Shown here: positions 1 through 7,826 of the stretch, one piece after another | Layout of the letters: every line of letters starts with the position of its first letter | Position numbering within the stretch: the stretch's first letter is position 1 | Origin: DATAES01 sp963802415 | Lineage (GTDB): Bacteria > Actinomycetota > Acidimicrobiia > Acidimicrobiales > JACDCH01 | Length of the DNA stretch: 64,000 nt | NCBI GenBank assembly: GCA_963802415.1 | Contig: CAWDIH010000001.1 | Location: forward strand, 1,054,001 to 1,118,000 | Direction of reading: 5' to 3' | Notes under the pieces: model-generated | Seen by the model: only the letters and a program-made list of their open reading frames with translations | Databases searched by the model: none | What the model was told of the DNA's origin: nothing | Translations under genes and position numbers: made by a program

Positions 1-1404
1 GTGCGGAGCAGGTCGAGACGCGTGCGGCATCCTGACGGACTGAACGCGCTTCCGGTCCGCTCCCGGATCGCAGCCGCTGGCGCGCTCGCAGTTTCCGCGG
101 TCACGTTGGCGGCGCTCGCAGTCCTCACGGCGGGGGAACTGCGTGCTCTCGTTGCATCGTTGCTGGCCTGCATGCTCTGCATCACGGCGCTGCGGGTCGC
201 TGCCACCAACCGCCAGTTCCGGCGGGTTGGGGTCGCGGGCGCCGTGCTCTTCGTTGGCGGCACTATCGCCGGCCTGGTGGCCGCCGGACGGGGCGCGGTG
301 TGGGTCGCGATCGTGATCGCCGGCATCGTCATCTCGGCCGCGCTCGGGGCGGTCGCGCTGCACTGGGAGATCCAGCAGGCCCTCGCCGAGCGCTGGTACC
401 GAGTACCTGCGGCCCGACACGGCGTGATCCTCATCAACCCGAGGTCCGGCGACGGCAAGCCGACGCGGCTGCATCTCGCCGACGAGGCGCAGCGCCGGGG
501 CATCGAGCCCGTGTTGCTCGAAAAGGGCGACGACCTGCGCGCGCTCGCCGAAGCGGCGGTAACGCGCGGGGCCGACGCGCTCGGGATGGCCGGTGGCGAC
601 GGCTCCCAGGCCATTGTGGCCGCGGTGGCTGCGGCGCACGGATTGCCGTATGTCTGTATCCCGGCGGGCACCCGTAATCACCTTGCGCTCGACCTGGGGG
701 TCGATCGTCGTCATCCAGTACGCGCCCTCGACGCGTTCGGTCCGGCTCAGGAGACAGCCATCGATCTCGCCGAGGTCAACGGCGAGGTCTTCGTCAACAA
801 CGTGTCGCTTGGCATCTATGCGCATTTCGTCGCGTCGCCGGAATATCGAGAAGCCAAGCGCCGGACGGTGGCCGAGATGCTGCCCGGTCTGTTGGCGCCG
901 GACGCGAAACCCTTCGGCTTCACCGTCGAGGGCGCGGACGAGGTAGCCGACCCGCGGATCATTCTCGTGTCCAACAACCCGTACACATTGTCGAGCCTCA
1001 GCGGCTTCGGCTCGCGCGCCCGCCTGGACACTGGCGCGCTCGGAGTGGCCACCCTCTCGATCAACCGCGCGTCCGACCTCAACCGACTGGCGGCACTCGA
1101 GATCGCAGGTCATCCCGAGCGCTTCGAAGGATGGCGCCAGTGGACAGCGCCTGACCTGGTGGTCGAAGGCCCGCACGGGTCCGCCGCCGTCGCCATGGAC
1201 GGCGAAGCCCGCACGTGGGATCTGCCCCTTCACTTCAGGATCCGACCGAAGGCACTGCGGATTCGCATCGCGCTCGGCCAACTTGGAGCCTCGCCGGCCT
1301 TTCTACGCAGTCCGGCCGTCGCGTCCACGGTGATGGGGCTCTCCCGCGTGTTGCGGGGCCGGCCAAGCGGCATCGTCCTCGAGCGATCGGAACACAAGGC
1401 ATGA
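1..1404 (+). CDS. Diacylglycerol kinase family protein with N-terminal membrane region
   Basis: 467-residue lipid kinase of the DAGK/YegS family, expected to phosphorylate a membrane lipid with ATP. Roughly residues 20-125 are hydrophobic and look like three to four membrane segments. The catalytic domain follows: a nucleotide-binding INPRSGDG motif near residue 147, the hallmark GGDGS near residue 198, and PAGTRNHLALDLG, the counterpart of the family's P-x-GT-x-N motif. The frame opens with GTG at base 1, so a start further upstream outside the window cannot be excluded. It overlaps the next gene by ATGA, so the two are probably translated together. A lipid kinase coupled to a PAP2 phosphatase suggests phospholipid or polyprenol-phosphate turnover, but the substrate is not readable. 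Confidence 0.85.
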   Translation: MRSRSRRVRHPDGLNALPVRSRIAAAGALAVSAVTLAALAVLTAGELRALVASLLACMLCITALRVAATNRQFRRVGVAGAVLFVGGTIAGLVAAGRGAVWVAIVIAGIVISAALGAVALHWEIQQALAERWYRVPAARHGVILINPRSGDGKPTRLHLADEAQRRGIEPVLLEKGDDLRALAEAAVTRGADALGMAGGDGSQAIVAAVAAAHGLPYVCIPAGTRNHLALDLGVDRRHPVRALDAFGPAQETAIDLAEVNGEVFVNNVSLGIYAHFVASPEYREAKRRTVAEMLPGLLAPDAKPFGFTVEGADEVADPRIILVSNNPYTLSSLSGFGSRARLDTGALGVATLSINRASDLNRLAALEIAGHPERFEGWRQWTAPDLVVEGPHGSAAVAMDGEARTWDLPLHFRIRPKALRIRIALGQLGASPAFLRSPAVASTVMGLSRVLRGRPSGIVLERSEHKA

Positions 1405-2003
1405 CGACTACTTCCTCGCACCAGAGTGATATTCGCGATGTCGGACGGCGCTTGGCCGACGATGCAGACGCGCTCGACCATCGCGTCTACGACGCGGTCG
1501 CGAACACGCCGACGCCGACGCTTGACGTTCCCGTGACGTGGCTCGCGAACGCGTCCAACTACTCGCGGCTCTCGATCGTGATCGCGGGCGCGCTCGCGGC
1601 GTCCCGTGGTGAAGAGGGTCGCCGGACAGCCGTCCGTGGGCTGCTTGCGGTCGGTGCGACCTCGATCGTCGCAAACCTGATCGTGAAGCCGATGTTCGAC
1701 CGCCGAAGGCCGAACCGGCGTGAGGAGCCCGGGCGCGTCGCGCGCATGCCGGCCTCGAGTTCCCTTCCCTCAGGCCACACCGCGACGGCCTTCGGCTTTG
1801 CGGCCGCGGTGACGCCCGAGTTCGCTCACCTCGCGTTTCCTCTGTACACGCTCGCATCGGCTGTGGGCTACAGCCGGGTCCACACGGGCGTGCATTACCC
1901 GAGTGACGTGATGACCGGCGCAGTGGTCGGTTTGGCTGTGGGTACCGTGGTCCGGGCGGCGCTGTTGTCGTTCGGTCCGGGTGCGCTTCGCCGGCGGGGG
2001 TGA
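1401..2003 (+). CDS. PAP2-family membrane phosphatase
   Basis: 200-residue integral membrane phosphatase of the PAP2 family. The three phosphatase motifs are visible: KPMFDRRRP (motif 1), SSLPSGHT (motif 2, with the catalytic-support His) and SRVHTGVHYPSDV (motif 3, nucleophile His). Hydrophobic segments separate them. I chose the ATG at 1401 because it overlaps the stop of the lipid kinase (ATGA) and directly precedes the conserved part. The enzyme probably removes phosphate from a lipid phosphate such as phosphatidate or undecaprenyl diphosphate, opposing or following the kinase. Exact substrate unknown. Confidence 0.85.
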   Translation: MTTTSSHQSDIRDVGRRLADDADALDHRVYDAVANTPTPTLDVPVTWLANASNYSRLSIVIAGALAASRGEEGRRTAVRGLLAVGATSIVANLIVKPMFDRRRPNRREEPGRVARMPASSSLPSGHTATAFGFAAAVTPEFAHLAFPLYTLASAVGYSRVHTGVHYPSDVMTGAVVGLAVGTVVRAALLSFGPGALRRRG

Positions 2004-2063
2004 GCGGGCGGGTTTACGTGTTCGCGTGATGATGCGTTGGTGGTCGTCGTGCAGGATCGAGCG

Positions 2064-2453
2064 ATGAACGACCGAGGCAGTGGGTGGATCTTGTTCGCGA
2101 TGGTCGCGTTGATTACTGCGGGTGTGATGCACGTCTTCGATGCGGTGTGGATGTTCCGGTACCACGGTGATGTTCCCCAGAGCCTGCAGGGGGCGTTGTT
2201 CGGGACGTCGCTGACCACCTACGGCTGGATCTATCTCGTGGTCGGGATCATCTTGATCGGGGCCGGTGTCGGCCTGGCCACCGGGTCGGAGGTGGCGCGC
2301 TGGATCGGCATCGTGTCCGGGTCCGTCACCGCCATCAGCGCCGTGTGGTTGGTGCCTTACTACCCGATCTGGTCGCTGGTGTACGTCGCTCTCGGTGTCC
2401 TGGTCGTCTACGCCCTGGCTGCTTACGGCGGACGGGATGCGGTGACGGCGTAG
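2064..2453 (+). CDS. Small four-helix membrane protein (DUF7144-like)
   Basis: 129-residue protein made almost entirely of four hydrophobic segments, with conserved-looking turns such as HVFDAVWMFRYHG and a final short polar tail. This resembles the DUF7144/SPW-like membrane proteins common in actinobacteria, whose function is not known. An upstream in-frame GTG at 2037 would add nine residues. I prefer ATG 2064 because the membrane protein proper begins with MNDRG there. It stands just ahead of two BON-domain genes, which hints at an envelope-stress context. Confidence 0.7.
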   Translation: MNDRGSGWILFAMVALITAGVMHVFDAVWMFRYHGDVPQSLQGALFGTSLTTYGWIYLVVGIILIGAGVGLATGSEVARWIGIVSGSVTAISAVWLVPYYPIWSLVYVALGVLVVYALAAYGGRDAVTA

Positions 2454-2485
2454 CCGGGCGCCACTCAACAACGGAGGAAGAAAGC

Positions 2486-3121
2486 ATGTCGAACCCTGAA
2501 CTGGAAGCCAACGTCCGGGACCAACTGACCGGTGATGCCAGCCTGGACTCGTCCCGGGTCAAGGTCGACGCCGACGGGACCAGTGTTGTGCTGTCGGGGG
2601 TGGTGGACTCGTTGCACCAGAAGCTGCGGGCCGCCGAGGACGCGGGCCGGCTGACCGGTGTCCACGCCGTCCGCAACGACCTCATCGTCAACAAGGCCCA
2701 CGACCGGGTGTCCGACGCCGACCTCAAAGCGACCGCCCAGGCCGGGCTGGACGCCAACGGTCTGGTCCCCAAAGACGCCCTCACCGTCACCGTCGACGAT
2801 GGGTGGATCACGCTGGCCGGCAACGTGCGGCACTACTACCAGCGGCAAGCGGCCGAGCACGTGGTCCGCCACCTCAGCGGCGTGCAGGGCATGACCGACA
2901 AGGTGACGGTCTCGAAGGACCCCGCGGCTGACGTTGCCAAGACCTCGGTTCGGCGCTCACCCACCACGCCGCCGTCGACGCCGGCGCGGTCAAGGTGGCC
3001 GACACCGACGGCGCCGTCACCCTCACCGGAACGGTCAAGACCCTGGCCGAGAAAGAAGAAGCGGAACGATCGGCGTCTGCAGCCCCCGGCGTCATCTCGA
3101 TCACCAACGACCTCGTCGTGA
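2486..3121 (+). CDS. BON-domain protein, third BON domain out of frame
   Basis: Starts at ATG 2486 behind a clear GGAGG site (2473-2477). Two BON domains (phospholipid- or solute-binding periplasmic/stress domains) read normally through about residue 150. Near 2939-2941 the frame shifts: the called frame continues as a low-complexity Pro/Ser/Arg tail to 3121. The frame beginning with GAC at 2941 encodes a good third BON domain (AVDAGAVKVADTDGAVTLTG...) and stops at 3129. One missing G in GCCAAGACC would restore a three-BON protein like its neighbour at 3341. It is either a sequencing error or a young frameshift. A slippery heptamer for programmed frameshifting is not present. Confidence 0.8.
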   Translation: MSNPELEANVRDQLTGDASLDSSRVKVDADGTSVVLSGVVDSLHQKLRAAEDAGRLTGVHAVRNDLIVNKAHDRVSDADLKATAQAGLDANGLVPKDALTVTVDDGWITLAGNVRHYYQRQAAEHVVRHLSGVQGMTDKVTVSKDPAADVAKTSVRRSPTTPPSTPARSRWPTPTAPSPSPERSRPWPRKKKRNDRRLQPPASSRSPTTSS

Positions 3122-3340
3122 CGGGTTGACCGACCTCGACTCTGAAACACAGCCAGACGGGAGAGTCGCGGAACGATTTGGAGGAATGGGCCAGCCACGA
3201 TGCTTGTTCCGGGTCAGCAGGGACCGGGCAGATGTTGTTCGGGCCAGTTCGGAACACGTAATCACGTGATGAGTTCCGCCGGTCGGTATCGCAAGATCTC
3301 CTGCATACCCACTTCGCACGAGGAGAAAGGACCGCCCCTC

Positions 3341-3994
3341 ATGCACAAGCCGAACGACCTCCTCGAGCTCGACGTGAAAGATGAGCTCGACTGGGACCCG
3401 ATGCTCGATGACACGCGCATCGTCGTCGAGGCGGACGACGGACGAGTCACTCTGACCGGAACGGTTCCGAGCTACCACGACGCGACCCGAGCCACCGACG
3501 ACGCGTGGACCGTGGGCGGCGTCCGAGACGTCGACAACGAACTCTTCGTCGGTTTCGTCGGCGCCGCAGTACTCGATGCCAACATCACCGCCGCCTGCAC
3601 GAAGGCGCTCGACGCCGACAAGTTCGTCCCCAAAGGCTCCGTGACCGCCGAGGTGAACGACGGCCGGGTGACCCTCACCGGCCAAGTCCGTCACCACTTC
3701 CAACGGCAAGCCGCCGAGTTCGCCGTGCGACGGGTCGACGGTGTCCGTGGCATCACCGACGATGTCAGGATCTCGAGCGAGCCCACGCCGAGCGATGTGG
3801 CCGACCGGATCAAGAAAGCGTTTCGCCGCAACGCAATCATCGGCGACTCTCTGATCGAGGTGTCCAACACCGGGAGCACGATCTATCTGGACGGAACGGT
3901 CGGTTCGTACACCGCACGCGAGAAAGCCGAGGACACCGCGTGGGCCGCGCCCGGTGTGACCGACGTGGTCGATCGGCTCGTCATTATCCCGTAG
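3341..3994 (+). CDS. Three-BON-domain protein
   Basis: 217 residues with three consecutive BON repeats, each showing the G-x-V-T-L-x-G-x-V core (DDGRVTLTGTV, NDGRVTLTGQV, NTGSTIYLDGTV). BON domains bind membranes or hydrophobic ligands and are typical of OsmY-like stress proteins. No signal peptide is evident, so the location is uncertain. ATG 3341 lies 10 bases after AGGAGAAAGG. It is a paralogue of the gene at 2486 and shows what that gene would look like unbroken. The shared organisation suggests tandem duplication. Confidence 0.85.
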   Translation: MHKPNDLLELDVKDELDWDPMLDDTRIVVEADDGRVTLTGTVPSYHDATRATDDAWTVGGVRDVDNELFVGFVGAAVLDANITAACTKALDADKFVPKGSVTAEVNDGRVTLTGQVRHHFQRQAAEFAVRRVDGVRGITDDVRISSEPTPSDVADRIKKAFRRNAIIGDSLIEVSNTGSTIYLDGTVGSYTAREKAEDTAWAAPGVTDVVDRLVIIP

Positions 3995-4109
3995 CGCCTG
4001 CTTGCGTTACGCCCGATCACTTGGAGTAGGACGATGGCTGAGGGTCGCTCCATTTGCTTGAGCCGATAGGCGATCACGGGCCGATTGTGCTGGCCAAGCG
4101 TTAGCGTGG

Positions 4110-4141
4110 CTTCACAGTTCACGGATCCGTGAACTGTGAAG
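4110..4141. promoter_or_regulatory. Perfect 32-bp palindrome over the AbiE-like promoter (operator)
   Basis: Two 16-base arms, CTTCACAGTTCACGGA and its exact complement, meet without a spacer. The site ends six bases before a TATACT -10 hexamer (4148-4153), so it covers the -35 position of the toxin-antitoxin promoter. AbiEi antitoxins are known to repress their own promoter by binding inverted repeats, so autoregulation is the natural reading. Confidence 0.8.
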
Positions 4142-4147
4142 AAGTCG

Positions 4148-4153
4148 TATACT
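4148..4153 (+). promoter_or_regulatory. -10 element of a probable leaderless promoter
   Basis: TATACT lies 7 bases ahead of the GTG at 4161, placing the transcript start at or next to the start codon. That predicts a leaderless mRNA for the antitoxin gene, a frequent arrangement in actinobacteria. Confidence 0.55.
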
Positions 4154-4160
4154 GACTACT

Positions 4161-5171
4161 GTGGGGACGTCGATGGCGCAGCCTCAGGAGCTGCGAGAGC
4201 TGGTTGATGCGCTCCAGCGCGCTGACGTGCCAGTGTCGAGGGTCCGCGGGAAGCCCGGCACCCTCGTCGTCGATGGGCGACCGGTAGAGGTCTCGGTTCG
4301 GCCCACCGCTGTTGTTCGATCTGGCGATGTCTCCCGTCTGGCCCGGCCCCCGCGCCGAGGTGTCGGTGTTGTGGTTGCCGATCGGATCAGTGCACCGGCG
4401 CGGCGCGAGCTGGCCGAACGGGGGTGGAGCTGGCTCGACCGACGCGGCCATGTCCGCTTCTGGACCAGGGGAGTACGGGTCGACAAGGACATTGACCCGC
4501 TGGCCGGGATACGGGCCGAGGACCGATTCGCATCTGTGTTTCCTCCTGTCGGGGTCGAAGTCGCGCTCGCCCTCCTGAAGGCGCCCGAGCGCGAGTGGTC
4601 CGTGACGAAGCTCGCTCAGGTCATCGGCCGGTCTGCCGGCGGGGTGTCGGAACGGTTGCATGCCCTCCGCGAGGTCGGGTTGGTCGACAGGCAGAACAGG
4701 CCGATGCGGCCGGACCTGTTCTGGGAGCTCGTCGGCCCGTGGCGTGATCGCGCATTCGGTCTCGCTGACTTCCCGGCCATCGACGGACGCGACCCCAAGG
4801 CGTTCGCTGGTTTGTCTTGGCTTGGCCTGCCGGCCGATTGGGTGCTGACCGACACGCAGGCCGCGCTCTTGCTCGGCGCTCCCGTTGTCGCGTCGACGGA
4901 AGGGCCGCCGGACTTGTACGCACCACAAGCATCGATCGTCGATGTGGCGGTGTCGCATTTCGGCGCAGCCCGAACACAGCCCGCTGCGACGGTGCGCGCC
5001 ATCCGCTACGCCGGGATCCGAGAGTCGGAACCTTTCCGGCGATCGCCCGCTGGGTTGCAGGTTGCTCACCCGGTCGTCGTCGCACTCGACCTCGCGCAGG
5101 ACCGCGCTCGCGGACGCGAAGTCGTCGAAGCCTGGGACCCCAGCGACCTCGGAGTTGTTCGTGTCTGGTGA
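4161..5171 (+). CDS. AbiEi-like type IV antitoxin / winged-helix autorepressor
   Basis: 336 residues. The first ~85 residues hold a basic, nucleic-acid-binding-like region. A winged-helix segment sits around residues 135-170 (PEREWSVTKLAQVIGRSAGGVSERL). The rest resembles the C-terminal antitoxicity domain of AbiEi-type proteins. In type IV systems AbiEi represses the operon and counters the AbiEii nucleotidyltransferase without binding it. Start GTG 4161 fits the leaderless promoter; ATG 4173, four codons in, is the alternative. The gene overlaps the downstream toxin frame by 11 bases. The pairing with a nucleotidyltransferase and the palindromic operator supports the call more than sequence identity does. 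Confidence 0.75.
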   Translation: MGTSMAQPQELRELVDALQRADVPVSRVRGKPGTLVVDGRPVEVSVRPTAVVRSGDVSRLARPPRRGVGVVVADRISAPARRELAERGWSWLDRRGHVRFWTRGVRVDKDIDPLAGIRAEDRFASVFPPVGVEVALALLKAPEREWSVTKLAQVIGRSAGGVSERLHALREVGLVDRQNRPMRPDLFWELVGPWRDRAFGLADFPAIDGRDPKAFAGLSWLGLPADWVLTDTQAALLLGAPVVASTEGPPDLYAPQASIVDVAVSHFGAARTQPAATVRAIRYAGIRESEPFRRSPAGLQVAHPVVVALDLAQDRARGREVVEAWDPSDLGVVRVW

Positions 5172-5904
5172 CGTCATCATCGTCAGCCCGCTGGGCAGCG
5201 TTGCGCACCGCGGCATCGCCCGCCTTGGCGAACTGGGCCCTCGCCTCCCGTCGTTTGCATTGATAGGTGGGTTGTCGGTGATCATCAGGCTCGGCCAGAC
5301 GCACCGAGCGACGAACGATGTGGACACCGTCACCGACGATCAGGTCAATCTGCTCGAGGCACTGGTGACCGCCGGCTTCGAGCGACAAGGCGAGAGCATT
5401 CTCCTCGAGTCCGACCTGAAGCCTGATGTCATCGACGTGAGTGAAGGCGACCCAGCGTACGTGCCGTACCTCACGCATCGCTTCGCGTTCGACACGCGCA
5501 CGCCCGTGCGTGTGGTTGTGATGTCGAGCGACCGCGAGGTGCTTGCTCAAGCCACAGTGCAGGTTGCTCGCTCGAGCGCGCTCGTCGCCGTGAAGCTTGG
5601 CATCAGCGAGGGAGTTGGTCGGAAGCGTGATCCGCGCAAGGTCGGCAGCGACGCGTTCGACACGATTCGTTTGCTCGAACGAACTGGTCCAGACGTGCTC
5701 GCCGACGAGGTGCTGGCGCTGTCAGCGCCCCGGACAGGAATCGAACCTGTGGCCTACCGCTTAGGAGGCGGTCGCTCTATCCGACTGAGCTACCGGGGCC
5801 GGCCGTCAACGATGCCACGGCCGGCGGCGGCGCCGGTGCTTCGGCGGCCAAAGACGCCCGACCACGCCGTCCGCACAACACCCCCTGGCATGCTCTTGGG
5901 GTGA
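5161..5904 (+). CDS. AbiEii-like nucleotidyltransferase toxin, C-terminus running through tRNA-Arg
   Basis: Begins at GTG 5161 inside the antitoxin gene. The N-terminal half carries the minimal nucleotidyltransferase signature: IGGLSVIIRLG followed by TNDVDTV, with the D-x-D metal ligands. AbiEii toxins transfer nucleotides, at least in some members to tRNA acceptor ends. Recognisable protein ends near residue 188 (LADEVLALS, about 5725). From there the open frame crosses the tRNA-Arg gene in antisense (…APRTGIEPVAYRL…) and stops at 5904, overlapping the next gene's GTG. The true C-terminus has probably been lost or replaced at the tRNA junction, or the protein carries a meaningless tail. Confidence 0.7.
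   Translation: MSGDVIIVSPLGSVAHRGIARLGELGPRLPSFALIGGLSVIIRLGQTHRATNDVDTVTDDQVNLLEALVTAGFERQGESILLESDLKPDVIDVSEGDPAYVPYLTHRFAFDTRTPVRVVVMSSDREVLAQATVQVARSSALVAVKLGISEGVGRKRDPRKVGSDAFDTIRLLERTGPDVLADEVLALSAPRTGIEPVAYRLGGGRSIRLSYRGRPSTMPRPAAAPVLRRPKTPDHAVRTTPPGMLLG
5726..5799 (-). tRNA. tRNA-Arg (anticodon CCU)
   Basis: Read on the minus strand from 5799: acceptor stem GCCCCGG pairs with CCGGGGC; the D-arm, the anticodon stem ACCGC/GCGGT with loop CTCCTAA, and the T-arm ACAGG-TTCGATT-CCTGT all close. The anticodon is CCT, reading AGG. No CCA is encoded after the discriminator G. The 3' end of the tRNA faces the toxin-antitoxin module, the side on which integrative elements normally insert. Confidence 0.97.
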
Positions 5905-7088
5905 TCTACGCCTTTGGCGACTGCGAGCTCGACCTCAGCCGGTTCGAGCTCCGGCGCGATGGCGAGGTCTGCAAGGTGGAGCCGCAGGTCTTCGACGTGC
6001 TCGCCCTGCTCGTGCGTGAACGCGGGCGGGTCGTGACGAAGGAGGAGATTCTCGACACGGTATGGGGCGACCGGTTCGTGAGCGAGTCGGCCCTCACGAG
6101 CCGCGTCAAGGCCTTGCGTCGGGCGGTCGGCGACACGGGCAAGACACAAGAGGTCGTGCGTACCGTGCACGGGCGCGGCTATCAGTTCGTTGCGGACACT
6201 GACGAACGCGTGTCGGTCGACGCGGACCCCGTCGATCTACCGGCGCAGGAGGTCAGGTTCTGCACCACTGATGATGGTGTTCGTCTCGCCTACGCCACGA
6301 TGGGGGACGGACCGCCGCTGGTGAAGGTCGCGAACTGGCTGAACCATCTCGACTACGACCGGGAGTCCGTGGTCTGGCGACACTGGCTGGGCGACCTGTC
6401 GCGCCGCTATCGCCTCGTGCGTTACGACGAACGTGGATGTGGACTGTCGGACTGGGACGTGCCCGAGTTCACCTTCGACGCGTGGGTGCGCGACCTCGAA
6501 ACGGTCGTCGATGCCATCGGGCTCGACCGGTTTCCGCTCCTCGGCATCTCGCAGGGCGGACCGGTCGCCATCGCCTATATGGTCCGCAACCCCGACCGGG
6601 TGAGTCATCTGGTCCTGTTGGGTTCGTTCGCACAGGGGCGGCGGAAGAGGTCGCCCACATCGGAAGAGTTGGAACTGGTCGAGGCGTACATCGAGCTGAC
6701 GCGGCTCGGCTGGGGCCACCCCGACCCACAGTTCCGTCAGATGTTCGCGGCGAGGTTCCTTCCCGAAGGCACGCAGGAGGAGTGGCGGGCGTTCGACGAG
6801 CTCCAGCGTCGCTCGACGTCCGCCGAGAACGCGTGGAGGTTCCTGAACGAGTTCTCCGACATCGACGTGACCGACCTCGCGCCCAAGGTCACGGTACCGA
6901 CGTTGATCGCGTGCGCACGCCGCGAGCCGGGCGACGTCTTCGAGCAATCACGCCGCCTCGCCGCTCTTGTCCCAGGTAGCCGACTCCTGTCACTCGACAG
7001 CGGCAACCACCTACTCCCAGCGCGTGACCCGGCGTGGCCCCACTTCCTCGCAGAGCTCGATGCGTTTCTGGCGGTCCGTGTCGACTGA
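5901..7088 (+). CDS. Winged-helix regulator fused to an alpha/beta hydrolase
   Basis: 395 residues. Residues 1-100 form an OmpR/CadC-type winged-helix DNA-binding domain (ends with VVRTVHGRGYQFV, the typical wing). Residues ~115-390 are an alpha/beta hydrolase with nucleophile motif GISQGG (Ser near 217) and a late His in DSGNHLLPAR. Such fusions are known in actinobacteria and adenylate-cyclase-like proteins, but ligands are not established. The hydrolase part may sense rather than cleave. Start GTG 5901 overlaps the upstream frame's stop. The last two codons and the TGA lie inside a dispersed palindromic repeat (7077 on), so repeat insertion has set the C-terminus. Confidence 0.8.
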   Translation: MIYAFGDCELDLSRFELRRDGEVCKVEPQVFDVLALLVRERGRVVTKEEILDTVWGDRFVSESALTSRVKALRRAVGDTGKTQEVVRTVHGRGYQFVADTDERVSVDADPVDLPAQEVRFCTTDDGVRLAYATMGDGPPLVKVANWLNHLDYDRESVVWRHWLGDLSRRYRLVRYDERGCGLSDWDVPEFTFDAWVRDLETVVDAIGLDRFPLLGISQGGPVAIAYMVRNPDRVSHLVLLGSFAQGRRKRSPTSEELELVEAYIELTRLGWGHPDPQFRQMFAARFLPEGTQEEWRAFDELQRRSTSAENAWRFLNEFSDIDVTDLAPKVTVPTLIACARREPGDVFEQSRRLAALVPGSRLLSLDSGNHLLPARDPAWPHFLAELDAFLAVRVD

Positions 7089-7186
7089 GCCACGGAATCG
7101 GTGGCGCAGCCGACACAGACGCGACCCACCCTTGGTCTGTGTCGACTGAGCCACCGAAATCGGTGGCTGAGTCGACAATGTGCGCG
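7077..7186. repeat. Composite palindromic repeat, copy 1
   Basis: Two imperfect inverted-repeat units separated by a short spacer. Unit 1 (7077-7118) pairs GTGTCGACTGAGCCAC with GTGGCGCAGCCGACAC. Unit 2 (7141-7176) pairs GTCGACTGAGCCACCGA with TCGGTGGCTGAGTCGAC and ends in the family's outer boundary ACAATGTGCGCG. The cluster lies between two convergent genes and supplies the stop codon of the left one. The same family recurs at 37815 and 57741. It could act as a bidirectional terminator. Confidence 0.85.
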
Positions 7187-7196
7187 ACGGCAGACG

Positions 7197-7763
7197 TCAG
7201 CCGGCGTTGACCTCGATCGACACCGGGACTGCGTTGGTGATGATGTCGAACACGGCGGACCGCGCCCGTGACTGCTCGACCAGCGCGCGCAGCTTGTCCG
7301 ACGGAGCGTTGCCCTTCACATCGAAGGACACCTTGATCTGCTGGAAGCCGTTGCGGACGCCAGGGTCCAGGCCGAGGATGCCATTGAGGTCGATGTCGCC
7401 TTCCACGGTGGAGGTGACCTCGGTCAGCTCCACCCCGCGGGCGGCAGCGATGTTCGCCAGTCCGGCGGTGAGGCACGCGGCCAGCGCATGCAGCACGTAC
7501 TCGACCGGGGTCGGGCCGTTGTCTGCACCGACGAGCACCTTGGGATGATCGACGTCGTAGCTGAACGTCTGCTCGTGCGTGCGCTCCTCGCCGACGCCGA
7601 AGAAGCCGTGCATGGTGCCCTGGCTGTGCGTGCCCGACACCCAACGGTTCGACGCTCGGAACTGGAACTTCGCCGCCTCGGGCGCGGCCTTCACCGCGTC
7701 GAGGGTGGCGAACAATGTGGCCGTGTCGACGCCGTTGCGGATCGGGTTCTCGGTGATGGTCAT
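7197..7763 (-). CDS. OsmC-family peroxiredoxin-like protein
   Basis: 188 residues with the OsmC/Ohr fold. It shows GPTPVEYVLHALAACLTAG, including the reactive Cys of the family, with the partner region near the N-terminus (RWVSGTHSQGT). OsmC proteins reduce organic hydroperoxides through a Cys pair; the second Cys is not obvious here, so peroxidase activity is uncertain. Start ATG 7763 has AGAGGAAC eight bases upstream. The gene precedes no evident operon partner; the FAD monooxygenase upstream is on the same strand but 63 bases away. Confidence 0.85.
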   Translation of the reverse strand: MTITENPIRNGVDTATLFATLDAVKAAPEAAKFQFRASNRWVSGTHSQGTMHGFFGVGEERTHEQTFSYDVDHPKVLVGADNGPTPVEYVLHALAACLTAGLANIAAARGVELTEVTSTVEGDIDLNGILGLDPGVRNGFQQIKVSFDVKGNAPSDKLRALVEQSRARSAVFDIITNAVPVSIEVNAG

Positions 7764-7826
7764 CGTATTGTTCCTCTCGTTTGCTCAAGTGGTTTGGGTT
7801 GGGTTGGGGTCGTGGTCATGTCGTGG

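Noticed and set aside
2939..2945. Programmed -1 frameshift in the first BON gene
   Set aside because: No slippery X-XXY-YYZ heptamer or clear downstream structure; a missing base explains it more simply.
4119..5333. 404-codon minus-strand frame across the antitoxin gene
   Set aside because: Composition is that of an antisense shadow; no ribosome site or family pattern, while the plus strand has a coherent protein and promoter.
7077..7186. CRISPR array
   Set aside because: Only two units per cluster, units are palindromes of unequal sequence, spacers are short and unlike, and no cas genes are present.
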